Origin: CAWJNF01 sp963844235 | Lineage (GTDB): Bacteria; Actinomycetota; Thermoleophilia; Gaiellales; Gaiellaceae | Assembly: GCA_963844235.1 (NCBI GenBank) | Contig: CAWJNF010000001.1 | Coordinates: 620,001 to 684,000 of the forward strand | Direction of reading: 5' to 3' | Length of the DNA stretch: 64,000 bases | In this document: piece by piece, positions 54,278 to 64,000 of the stretch | Layout: each line of letters begins with the position of its first letter | How positions within the stretch are numbered: the stretch's first letter is position 1 | Made by a program: the position numbers and the translations under genes | Notes under the pieces: generated by a model | The model's input: only the letters and a program-made list of their open reading frames with translations | What the model was told of the DNA's origin: nothing | Databases searched by the model: none

Positions 54278-54686
54278 AACCCGGGCGTTGACGCGCGCCG
54301 CGGTGCTCTGGCCCCTGCTGTCGCTGTTCGCGCTCCGCGTCCTCGGCCAGCTGCTCGTCGTCGCCGGACTGGCGCCGTTCCTGCCGCCGATAAACGACTG
54401 GCAATCCGGTCTGCTGCCGTACCCGCTGCTGCTTGCATCGCAGATACTGATTCTCGGAGTCCTCACGACCGTCTGCGCGCAATTCTCGCGAGGGAGCGGC
54501 TACTTCGTGCGCCATCACGTCTGGCTTACGAAGCCCTTGTGGATTGTTGGATGGATCTACGCGGTGGGGATGATCGTGCGCTACTGCTTACTGCGGCGTG
54601 ATGTGATTCCGGTCGTTTTTCACATCGTCCTCGCCGCGTTTCTCCTCGTCGTCGCGGAGCACCAGCGACGCGCACGACCCGGCTGA
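54267..54686 (+). CDS. Small integral membrane protein
   Basis: 139 residues from the GTG overlapping the preceding gene. Four hydrophobic segments (WPLLSLFALRVLGQLLVVAGL, LLASQILILGVLTTVCAQF, LWIVGWIYAVGMIVRYC and VVFHIVLAAFLLVVAE). No family recognised. Convergent with the TPR gene, 29-base spacer. Confidence 0.7.
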   Translation: MTTETRALTRAAVLWPLLSLFALRVLGQLLVVAGLAPFLPPINDWQSGLLPYPLLLASQILILGVLTTVCAQFSRGSGYFVRHHVWLTKPLWIVGWIYAVGMIVRYCLLRRDVIPVVFHIVLAAFLLVVAEHQRRARPG

Positions 54687-54715
54687 AGCCGGACACTACT
54701 TTGCCCCACGAATCC

Positions 54716-55439
54716 CTATTTCAGCTTCTTCAGCAACCCATTCGCCTTGCGAAACCACGGCCGCTCCCGCCTTCGGATGTAGTCCGGCATCGTCGCTCGC
54801 TTCCGCAGAATGCGCTCGGCCCACTCGCGCGCGTCGTCGCGGCGGCCTTCCGCCAGGAGAAAGCAGGCGTAGTTGTACTGAGTCTCCGAGAGCGTCGAGG
54901 TCTGAAGGACGTCAGCGAAGAGCACATCGGCCCTGTCGCGTTGACCAAGTTTCGCGAAGACGTGCGCGAGCAGGCCGACAGCCCGTTGGTAGTCGTACTT
55001 CGGCATCCTCTGAGACCACCCGCTCGAGATCTCCAGCGGCCGCCGCGAAATCGTTCAGTTCGATCTCACACAACGCGCGCCGGTAGAACGGATCGATGGA
55101 AGCCGATTTCGCGAGCACGCGATCGAAGCACTCACGCGCCTGCGCGTACTGCCCGTCATCGAGATAGAGGTCACCAAGCTCTTCGTAGTTGCCGATCGAC
55201 GGGTTGTCGAGCACGAGCCCTTCGAGTTGCTTGATGCGCTTGCGGCGGGGAAAAACCTGAAACGAGCCCCGAAGCAGTCCTGCATCTGGGAGGACCTCGA
55301 CGACGATGTAGATCAGCGCGCCGACGCCGCCGAACATAAGAATGATCCAGAGCCAGTACGTCTCGGGCCGCCGGCGCACGAAGTGCAGAATCGCGATGGC
55401 CTGCAGGACGATGCCGTACGGGTAGATGAGCCCGAACAC
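54716..55439 (-). CDS. TPR protein with N-terminal membrane anchor, one frameshift
   Basis: About 240 residues. N-terminal MFGLIYPYGIVLQAIAILHF and WLWIILMFGGVGALIYIVVE are membrane segments, then TPR repeats (NYEELGDLYLDDGQYAQARE, FYRRALCEIELNDFAAAAGD, YNYACFLLAEGRRDDAREWA). A missing base near 55,005 splits EDAE from YDYQRAVGLLAHVFAKLG; both halves belong together. Probably a scaffold at the inner membrane; divergent from sppA. Confidence 0.8.
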
Positions 55440-55529
55440 GGGCCCAGACTATACCCCACGCCCCGCGTCCCCACGTTCCCTGCGATCCCCACGATCCCTT
55501 CGTGTAATCTGGTCGCAAGGAGTTTCTCC

Positions 55530-57306
55530 ATGGCCAAGCGCCGTCTGTTGAAGTTCGTCCTGAGTCTCGCCATCCTGTTTATTGTCCTAGGGATAGTGGC
55601 CGTCATCGGCGCATGGATGGTCGTCGGGCGAGCGCCGTCCGTCCCTGACCACTCCACGCTGGTGCTGCGGATAGGCGGCGAGCTCGTCGAGACTCCCCCG
55701 AACGATGTCCTCGGCCAGTTGACGGGAGGTGTGCGCGCGCAGACCGTCGGGGGCTACGTCGATGCGCTGCGGCGCGCGAAAAGCGACCCGCGTATCGACT
55801 CTGTGCTGATTGTCCCGACACCTTTCCAGTCGCCGTACTGGGGAAAAGTTCAGGAGCTTCGCGACGCCGTGCTCGACTTCCGCAAATCCGGCAAGCGCAT
55901 CTCGGCCTATCTCGAATATGCCGGCGAGCGGGAGTACTACCTTGCGACCGCCGCCGACAAGATTTATCTCGTGCCGACCGGCAGCCTCGACGTCACCGGC
56001 ATCGCGACCTACGAACTGTTTCTGAAGGGCACGCTGGACAAGGTAGGCGCGCAAGCCGACTTCGAGAAAATCGGCGAGTACAAGACCGCACCGAACCAGT
56101 TGACGCAGACCACGCTTCACCCCGTCGCATCGCGAGATGACCGAGTCGCTGTCGCGCGATATGTACGAGCAGCTCGTGCGCGGCATCGCCGAGACGCGGA
56201 AGAAGAAAGTAGAGGACGTGCGGACGCTGATTGACGAGGGCCCCTTCCTCGCGCGCGACGCCGTGCGCGTGGGATTGGTCGACGGACTGGCTTATGAGGA
56301 TCAGCTCGATGACCAGGGAGCCGTCAGCAAAAGCGGCACCGTCGAGGGGCAGGTGTACGCCCGTGCGCGACGCCGTACGGCCCCGCGCAACGCTCCGCGA
56401 ATCGCCGTCGTCTACGTCAGCGGCATCATCAACTCGGGAGAGAGCGGCTTCGATCCGCTGAACGGAGACGTCGCCGGATCCGCTCCGCTTGTCAAGGCGA
56501 TCCGCTCGGCGCGCGCGGACAACAGCGTTCGTGCGATCGTCGTGCGCATCGACAGTCCTGGCGGCTCCAGTGTGGCGTCCGATGTCATCTGGCGCGAGCT
56601 GACTGTTACCAAGGAAGAGAAGCCCTCGCGGCCGCTCGTGGCATCGATGTCGGACCTCGCCGCGTCAGGCGGGTACTACGTTGCGATGGCGGCGCCGAGC
56701 ATCGTCGCGCAGCCGGGAACACTGACCGGGTCGATTGGAATTTTCGGCGGCAAGTTCATCACCGGCGGCGTGTTCGAGAAGGTGGGCGCGAACATCGAGT
56801 CGGTCATCATCGGACGCAACGCCGGCATCGAATCGCCGGAGCGCCAGTTCACCGACAGCGAGCGCCAGAAGCTTCGTGAACAGATTCGCGATTTCTACAA
56901 TGGCTTCATCCAGAAGGTCGCTGCGTCGCGCAAGCTGCCGGTCGAGCGTGTCGATCAGCTCGCGCAGGGCCGCGTCTGGACCGGCGCGCAGGCGCGCGAG
57001 CGTGGTCTGGTCGACGCCCTGGGCGGACTGGATCGGGCGATCGCGCTCGCGAAGGAACGCGCCGGCATCGCGGCCGATACCGAGGTCGACGTCGTGACCT
57101 ACCCGGCGAGGAAAACCCTGGCCGAGTTGTTGATTGAACAGTTGAGCGGATCGGGCAGCGATGGTCAGATCGACGCGCTGCTCTCACTCGCGTCGGGTCT
57201 TCGCACGGCCGAACGTCGAGCCGTGGGTTTACTGACCGCGCCGGCCAGGCTGTTTCGGCCGGGCGAGCCACTGGCGTTGATGCCAGTGAGCTTCGTGCAA
57301 TTTTAG
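55530..57306 (+). CDS. sppA: Signal peptide peptidase SppA (protease IV), one frameshift
   Basis: About 590 residues, the long two-domain form. N-terminal membrane anchor (FVLSLAILFIVLGIVAVIGAW), then two ClpP-like domains. Catalytic Lys region is ISAYLEYAGEREYYLA and catalytic Ser is in SMSDLAASGGYYVAMAAPS. An extra base near 56,115 shifts the frame; removing it rejoins TTFTPSHREMTESLSRD. Degrades leftover signal peptides in the membrane. ATG start with AAGGAG upstream. Confidence 0.9.
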
Positions 57307-57314
57307 GAGGGCCG

Positions 57315-58127
57315 TTACGCCGTACGTTCCCAGGGGTTCGGTAATCGGCCCTCGTCGAGTTTAGACATCTCCTGCCAGTCGGCGATGCTGTATGCGATCG
57401 CCGAAGAGTCAGGGGATTTGCGGGGCTTGAAATCCAACGGCGTGGGCGCTCGGAGCACGGCGTTGCCGTTGACGCTCACGATCGACAGCAGTTGCGCCGT
57501 GGCCTTCAGCAAACGCCGGTCGGGTGTCGAGAGTATGCGGTCGCTGTTGAAGTCGAAGCCGAAGAACCGCGCGCCACGGGTTGGATCGGGCAGCGCGGGT
57601 TTCGTTGCGGTTTCAATCCTCACCGATGGAATCAGCCTGCCGAGGCGCACGCGAATCTCAACGGCGATCCGGTCGGCACGCTCGCCGCGCCGTGCCGCAT
57701 CCAGAATCCATATCAACAACTGATCGAATTCGACGACGCGCCCGGTCCTTGAATCGTGGCGCAGAAAGGCTTCGAGCGTGGCGACGAGCCGGCCTGTCGT
57801 TGTCTGGGTGGCGGTGTCGGCGAGCAGCGGCTTCCAATCGAGGCGTTCTTCGAAGGCGCCGGCGGCCTGATACCGCACGCCGCCCCGCAGCGAGATGACG
57901 TAACACCGCAGCAGCCGAAACGGCAACATCATCCGTTCCGACGCCGCGCGGAATTCCACCGTGAGCCGCGAGTCTGGCCGGATTTGAAACGGAAGGTCGA
58001 GCAGTGCGCCGCCGGGTGAGAGATCGACGACGGAGACGCCTGGCCGGTTCGGGATTCGTATTGACGCCGGCATGCTGAGGTCGTCGGGACTCAGCCGCGG
58101 CTCAACGCGTCGATCGTGGTTCATCAC
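57315..58127 (-). CDS. PilZ-domain protein
   Basis: 270 residues, intact. N-terminal RRVEPR (RxxxR-like) followed by VVDLSPGGALLDL (D-x-S-x-x-G) is the c-di-GMP-binding PilZ signature, with about 30 residues between. The C-terminal 150 residues are an unrecognised helical domain. A c-di-GMP effector is inferred; note the GGDEF cyclase 2.3 kb downstream. Convergent with sppA. Confidence 0.8.
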   Translation of the reverse strand: MMNHDRRVEPRLSPDDLSMPASIRIPNRPGVSVVDLSPGGALLDLPFQIRPDSRLTVEFRAASERMMLPFRLLRCYVISLRGGVRYQAAGAFEERLDWKPLLADTATQTTTGRLVATLEAFLRHDSRTGRVVEFDQLLIWILDAARRGERADRIAVEIRVRLGRLIPSVRIETATKPALPDPTRGARFFGFDFNSDRILSTPDRRLLKATAQLLSIVSVNGNAVLRAPTPLDFKPRKSPDSSAIAYSIADWQEMSKLDEGRLPNPWERTA

Positions 58128-58297
58128 ACCAGCAACTCAGCAAGAACTACACCTGAGCGCTGGTGGTCTCCTTAAACTCTTGAGTTCCGGCGCTTTGCGG
58201 GAAGGAAGCGAGGCACTACACGTGCGTTCCTGAATTCCATAATGTCCTACTATGGCATATGGAATTCTCGTTTTGGTACGCCGCGAACCTGTCGATC

Positions 58298-60234
58298 CTA
58301 TCCGACCGCGCGCTTCAGCGCCTCAGGGTCGACGTCGATCTTCATCTTCGTGCGCGCCTTCTCCATGTAGGTCTGGTAGAAGCGCGAGCGCCGTTCGCCG
58401 AGCATCTCCATGCGGAACTTGTCCTTCGCCATCGCGAAATCGGCCGCGCTGACGTCCTGGCGCGACGCCACTTTCACGATCGCCGCGCCCTGCGGCGTCG
58501 CGATCGCATTTGCTCACAGTTCCGACCGGCGACGAAAACGCGACTGCTTCGATCTCGGGGCTGCGGCCGATGTTGGGGATCACGCCATCGCGCGCGATCG
58601 GGTTGGTCGTCACCGCTTCGAGGCCCGCGGCCTTCGCAGCCGCCTGGAAGTTTGCGGCTGTCTTCAATTGCTGCGGCCAGCGCATCGGCGCGCTGCTTTG
58701 CCAGCGTCACCGCCCGCTCCTGAATCACGTCGTCGCGCACGCGGCTGCGCACCTCGTCGAGCTTCGGCAGGTACGAGTCCTGTTTGCCCGACACGTAGAA
58801 AATCACGCGTCCTGTCGGCCCGGCCAGCGGCTCGCTGACGGTGTTCTCTGCGAGATCGAACGCCGCCATCGAGACAGGAGACTGCGGGCCAAGCCCCTCA
58901 ATCATCCCGCCGCGCGCGAAATAAGCCCGATTCCTCGATTTTGAGGCCGCGCGACGCCGCCGCCTTGTCGAGCGCCGCGGGCGTCTTTGCTTCGGCGACG
59001 ATCGCGTTCGGCGTGCTGACGTGGCCTGCTGCTTCGGCCTGCTCGCGCAGCAGGGCTGTTTCGATCTCCTTGTACACGGCCGGATCGCTCACCGGCCGCA
59101 CGATCGCCGGCTTGCGATCGGTCATCTTGATGATGTGATAGCCGAACTCCGTCTTGACGAGATCGCTGATCTCGCCGGGCGTGAGCGCGAACGCGGCGGT
59201 GTCGAACGCGCGCACCATCCGGCCGCGCGAGAAGTAATCGAGGTCGCCTCCTTGCTGCGGCGTTGGTTTCGTCCTGCGAATATTTCTTCGCGAGCGCGGC
59301 GAAATCGGCGCCCGATTTCGCTTCCTTCAGCACCTGCTCGGCCTGCGTGCGCACGGCCGCGTCATCTTTGCCTTCGGTCGTCAGCAGGATGTGGCTCGCG
59401 CGAATCTGCTCGGGCGTCGTGTACTTGCCGAGCTGCTCGTTGTACGCGCGCTCGACGTCTTCCTTGCGACACCTTGATGCTCGCCGCGAGATCCGCCGGG
59501 TTGATGCGCACGATATTTGATCTTCCGCCGATCGGGGATGCGGTACTGTTCTTTGTTCTTGTCGTAGTGCCCGGAAATCTCGGCGTCGGTCGGGTTCACC
59601 TGCGTCTTGAAGTTGTCGGCGAGCACCGCGACGACATCGAGCGTCACCTTCTCGTTGCGGCGCTTGTATTCGCGCTCGAGCTCGGCGTCCGACACCGTCA
59701 TCCACTCGGTGAGCCCGGCGCGGAACTTGTCGAGCATCAGGCTTTCGCGCACCGACTGCTCGAAATCGGCCGGCGTCATCGGCGGGTTCTGCTGCGCGAG
59801 GAGCTGGCGATAGCGCTGCTCGCCGATGAACTGCCCGTTCTCCTGCAGACCGGGGATGGCGATGATCTGCGCGCGCACCTCGGCGTCGCTCACCGTCGAT
59901 GCCGGCGCGCTCTGCCTCGGCCAACTCCGCTTTCTCCTGAATCATCTGCTGCAGAACCTGCTGCGGCACCTGCATCTGCTGCAGGATGTCGTCGGTCAGA
60001 TTTCCGCCATAGGACGACCGGTAGGCCTGCACCTGCGCCATGTAGCGGCGCCGGAAATCGGTCACCGAAATCGACCGCGAATCGATGGTGGCCAGGCGGT
60101 CGCCGGACGGCCGCAGCCCTGGTCTGGGCCCGATGAATTCCGGGAATGTAAAGACAGACAAAGGTGAGGACGACGAGCGCCAGGCTCCATTTGAGCCAGC
60201 CCTTGTGGCGCCGCATCCGATCAAGCATGGTCAT
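58298..60234 (-). CDS. PpiD/SurA-like peptidyl-prolyl isomerase, several frameshifts
   Basis: About 640 residues when pieces are joined: a membrane anchor (KWSLALVVLTFVCLYIP), SurA-N-like helices (LTDDILQQMQVPQQVLQQMI, VRAQIIAIPGLQENGQFIGE), a parvulin PPIC domain (IRASHILLTTEGKDDAAVRT and FGYHIIKMTDRKPAIV) and a C-terminal part ending ALKRAVG before stop 58,298. At least six frame changes, each returning to family sequence. An anchored periplasmic foldase role is inferred. Confidence 0.8.
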
Positions 60235-60436
60235 TACAGGTCAAACCCCTCAGAAAATATCCGTGTGTGGCCGATAAGACAGAAGAGTTGAAGCTGATTA
60301 TCGTAGCATCGACTCTGATACGGCGGGCAGTCGCTGGTTTTGGTTGGGCGACCTAACGAAAAACCGGTCGATGCGCCGCGTGGTAGATATTTACGTTGTA
60401 TAGAAGGACTTAGCGGGAGTTTGCCTTCTCACGAAG

Positions 60437-61536
60437 ATGCCGGGAGCACCGCGCACCAATCCAGCCGCCCCCCGCGGCGCTCAGGCAGATCTGGCCGCCC
60501 GTCTTCGCCAAGCGGCGACTGGTCTGCAGGACCGGCTGAATCGCCGAGACACGCTCATTGAGTTGATCCGATCGGTCAACGCCACGCTGGACCCATCGCA
60601 AGGTGGCCGATGCGCTGCTCGGGCAGGCGCACGGATGGTTTCCCGCCGACGTGTCTCGTCGTCGCGGTGCAGGACGGGTCGCCGAGCGCGCGTCACTCAT
60701 CGCCGAGCGCGGGACCGTGCGAGCCAGTACGGCGACGGGCTCGGCCGGCGTCGCCCGATGGATTACGGAGCACAATGAAGAGTTCATGAGCGCGAGCCTC
60801 GCGACCGACGAGCGCGTGGCCGCACGGGACGGCCGTCGGCCGTCGGCGGGATTTCCGCTGCGTTGCCGCGACGCGGACGATCGGCGCGCTGATCGCGCTC
60901 GACCCGTCGCCGTCCGCGGACACGCCGCGACTGCCGCCGGACGTGACTTCGGCGCTGCGCATCGTGCTCGGAAGGGCCCGCGCTCGCGCTCGACACGACG
61001 CTGCATTTGCGCCGCGCCGAGGCGTTGTCGGTGACCGACGACCTGACGAGCTCTACAACTCGCGCTACCTGAACCAGGTGCTGCGCCGCGAATCGAAGCG
61101 CGCATCGCGCAGCGGCCGGCCGTTGTCGCTGTTGTTCCTCGATCTCGACGGGTTCAAGTCGGTGAACGATCGGCACGGGCACTTGTGCGGAAGCCGCGCG
61201 CTCGTCGAAGCCGCGAGCGTCATTCGCGGGTGCGCGCGCGAGACGGACGTCGCCGCGCGCTTCGGCGGCGACGAGTTTGCCGTGGTGCTGCCCGACACCG
61301 GCAGCGAGGGCGCCGTGGCGGTGGCCGAGCGCGTGCGCGAGCGCATCGCCGCGCACTCGTTTCTGAAGGCGAGCGACGGGCTCGACATTCATTTGACGGC
61401 GTCGGTCGGCGTCGCGACGCTGCCCGACGTCGCGGCATCGGCTGAGGAATTGATCAAGGCGGCCGACACCGCCATGTACCGCGTGAAGGACCAGGGCAAG
61501 AACGGCGTCCTTCTCGCGGTGGATTCGATTGTTTGA
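60437..61536 (+). CDS. GGDEF diguanylate cyclase with GAF-like sensor part, frameshifted
   Basis: About 365 residues when joined. N-terminal helix (AARLRQAATGLQDRLNRRDT), a GAF-like sensor stretch spread over two frames, then a complete GGDEF domain: LFLDLDGFKSVNDRHGHLCG, the FGGDEFAVVLP active-site motif and TASVGVATLP. At least two frame changes between about 60,600 and 60,945. Synthesises c-di-GMP from GTP by family; the PilZ gene 2.3 kb away could be an effector. Ends 40 bases before mreB. Confidence 0.8.
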
Positions 61537-61576
61537 TGCGTGGATGCCGATCTTCAGGTCGACCAAGGAGTTCACT

Positions 61577-62602
<1,026 letters not shown>

Positions 62603-62617
62603 GGCCGCTTGCAGGTA

Positions 62618-63462
62618 ATGCCCGTCACCGATTTCCGCCAGCGCACGGCAGTGCTCTTCATCGCTGTGGTGCTGGGGCACATCATCCTCATCTCGGCGCA
62701 GGTCAACTCGCAGCGCCGGCGTGCCGCTGCTCGAGGTGGTCACCTTCGGCGCGTTCGCCGAGGTGCAGCGCGGCGCTGCGGGCCTCACCGGCAGCATCCG
62801 CGACGCGTGGAGCGGCTACGGAAACCTCCGCGGCGTGCGCGCGGAGAACGAAGAGCTCAAGCGGCAGCTCGGCGAGCTGCAGGTGCAGTTCCAGCAGGAG
62901 CGCGCGCGCGCCGAGCGCGCGCGGCAGCTCGAGCAGCTGCTCGGGTTTCAAGCAACGAGCTGCAGGTCGAAACGATCGCGGCCAGCGTCATCGGCGCCAG
63001 CGCCAGCCTCGACTTCCGCGGCATCACGATCGATCGAGGTACGAGTCACGGGCGTGACCGCCAACATGGCGGTGATTGGCCCCGACCGGGCTCGTCGGTC
63101 GCGTCGTGACGCCGACGGCGCATGCGTCGAAGGTGCAGCTGCTGATCGATCGCAACGCCGCGGCCGGCGCGCTGGTGGAGCGATCGCGCGCGCAGGGCAT
63201 CGTGGTCGGCTCTGGCGTCGACATGCTGCGGATGGACTTCGTCGCCGCGACGGCCGACGTCAAGGTCGGCGACACCATCGTGACGTCAGGCGTCGACGGC
63301 ATCTATCCGCAAGGGCTTCGTCATCGGCAAAGTCGAGCAGGTCGACAACGGCAACGGCATCTACAAGGCCATTCGCGTGCGCCCGTCGGTTGAATTCAAC
63401 AGGCTGGAAGAAGTGCTGGTGGTGAAGACGCCGCCGGCGCCACGGCGGAGAGCGGCTCGTGA
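62618..63462 (+). CDS. mreC: Rod-shape-determining protein MreC, frameshifted
   Basis: About 280 residues when frames are joined. Membrane anchor (AVLFIAVVLGHIILISAQV), coiled coil (ENEELKRQLGELQVQFQQER), then beta-domain pieces LQVETIAASVIGASASLDFR, GLVGRVVTPTAHASKVQLLI and GKVEQVDNGNGIYKAIRVRP. At least four single-base insertions or deletions, for example an extra C after GGG near 63,055 and an extra G after CCC near 63,085. All recover family sequence when corrected. The TGA overlaps the mreD GTG. Confidence 0.88.
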
Positions 63463-64000
63463 AGGCGGCCGGCATCGCGCTGGTGATCATCATCGCGCTG
63501 GCGCTGCAGACGTCGCTTGCACGGTTCCTGACGCCCGGCGGCGGGCTCGTCGACCTCGTGTTCGTGGCGGTCGTGTACATCGCGCTCAGCAGCGGCGCCG
63601 ACGGCCGGGATGATTGCCGGGCGCAATCGCCGGGTCTGTCGCAGGATGCGCTGGCGGCCTCAGGCACGTTGAGCGTCGTCATCGGCGCGGGCGCCGTCAG
63701 CACGCGCAGCATCATCGGCATCGGCAGCCTGGCGAAGACGGTTGTCGGGTTTTTCGCGGGGATCGTCGGCAGCCAGTTCATCGTCGCCCGGCCGCTGCCC
63801 AGGGCGCTGGTGTTCTTCACAGCGACGGTCGCCCATGCGATCATATTTGTCGGGCTTGTATCGGGTCATCGACCGGGGGTACACGCAGGCCACGCCGGGC
63901 GCGATTCTCAGCCAGGCCGGCGCCAATGCGCTCGTCGGCGTGCTGGTGTTTCAGATTGCCGATTACCTGCCGAGCTTCGTCGATCGGCGGCGGTCGATGG
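63459..64000 (+). CDS. mreD: Rod-shape-determining protein MreD, 3' end outside window, frameshifted
   Basis: GTG start overlapping the mreC stop. Hydrophobic segments GIALVIIIALALQTSLARFL, LVDLVFVAVVYIALSSGA, and later VGFFAGIVGSQFIVARPLPR and LVFFTATVAHAIIFVGL follow the MreD layout of five to six membrane passes. Frame changes near 63,605, 63,650 and 63,860. Runs off the window after about 170 residues. Confidence 0.85.
   Translation, partial: MKAAGIALVIIIALALQTSLARFLTPGGGLVDLVFVAVVYIALSSGADGRDDCRAQSPGLSQDALAASGTLSVVIGAGAVSTRSIIGIGSLAKTVVGFFAGIVGSQFIVARPLPRALVFFTATVAHAIIFVGLVSGHRPGVHAGHAGRDSQPGRRQCARRRAGVSDCRLPAELRRSAAVD

Overview
The window looks like two unrelated bacterial genomes joined near base 34,250. 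Bases 1 to about 34,246 are high-GC and carry the conserved actinobacterial order fusA-tuf-S10-spc-alpha ribosomal operon (rpsJ through rplQ, with secY, adk, map, infA, rpmJ and rpoA). Frequent GTG/TTG starts, zinc-type S14 and S4, a Ku protein and the overall gene style suggest an actinobacterium, perhaps of the Thermoleophilia/Gaiellales kind. That rank is an inference from style, not from a database search.

After rplQ this first part continues with an unknown protein, truA, a HAD phosphatase, ligA, a cell-wall block (D-Ala-D-Ala carboxypeptidase, then two divergent coiled-coil secreted proteins ending in a 3D domain or an NlpC/P60 domain), Ku, alpha/beta hydrolase plus a small HExxH protein, a membrane-anchored spermidine-synthase-like protein, a Nif3-like protein, tRNA-Pro(CGG), small zinc-ribbon and basic proteins, a HExxH lipoprotein and a nitrilase-family gene cut off mid-domain. 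Ten copies of a short palindromic repeat (core GGGCCGGAT / ATCCGGCCC and variants) sit between genes here. I saw none after the join. Several ribosomal proteins carry long Ala/Glu/Pro/Arg tails, and a 166-base imperfect inverted repeat lies immediately before rplD.

From about 34,250 to the end the content resembles Acidobacteriota (Vicinamibacteria-like style, inferred): PQQ/TolB-type beta-propeller proteins, three Ser/Thr kinases with C-terminal WD40/PD40-like propellers, Tat-exported and secreted alpha/beta hydrolases, a DinB-family protein, an excisionase-integrase pair and a tRNA-Leu(CAG). Chromosomal genes follow: a zinc ribbon protein, a membrane protein, a TPR protein, sppA, a PilZ protein, a PpiD/SurA-like foldase, a GGDEF protein and mreBCD, with mreD running off the end. 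Reading frames here are broken repeatedly by single-base indels, including in normally essential genes (mreC, mreD), and each break restores a conserved frame. This points to base-level sequence error more than to gene decay. The xis-int pair, kinases 2 and 3, mreB, the PilZ gene and the DinB gene are intact.

No CRISPR array, rRNA, phage structural module or clearly new defence or biosynthetic system was found. The best candidates for a second look are the inverted repeat over the rplD start, the palindromic repeat family, the tailed ribosomal proteins, a leader-peptide-plus-terminator arrangement before a 56-residue gene, and the leaderless-looking kinase-propeller genes.
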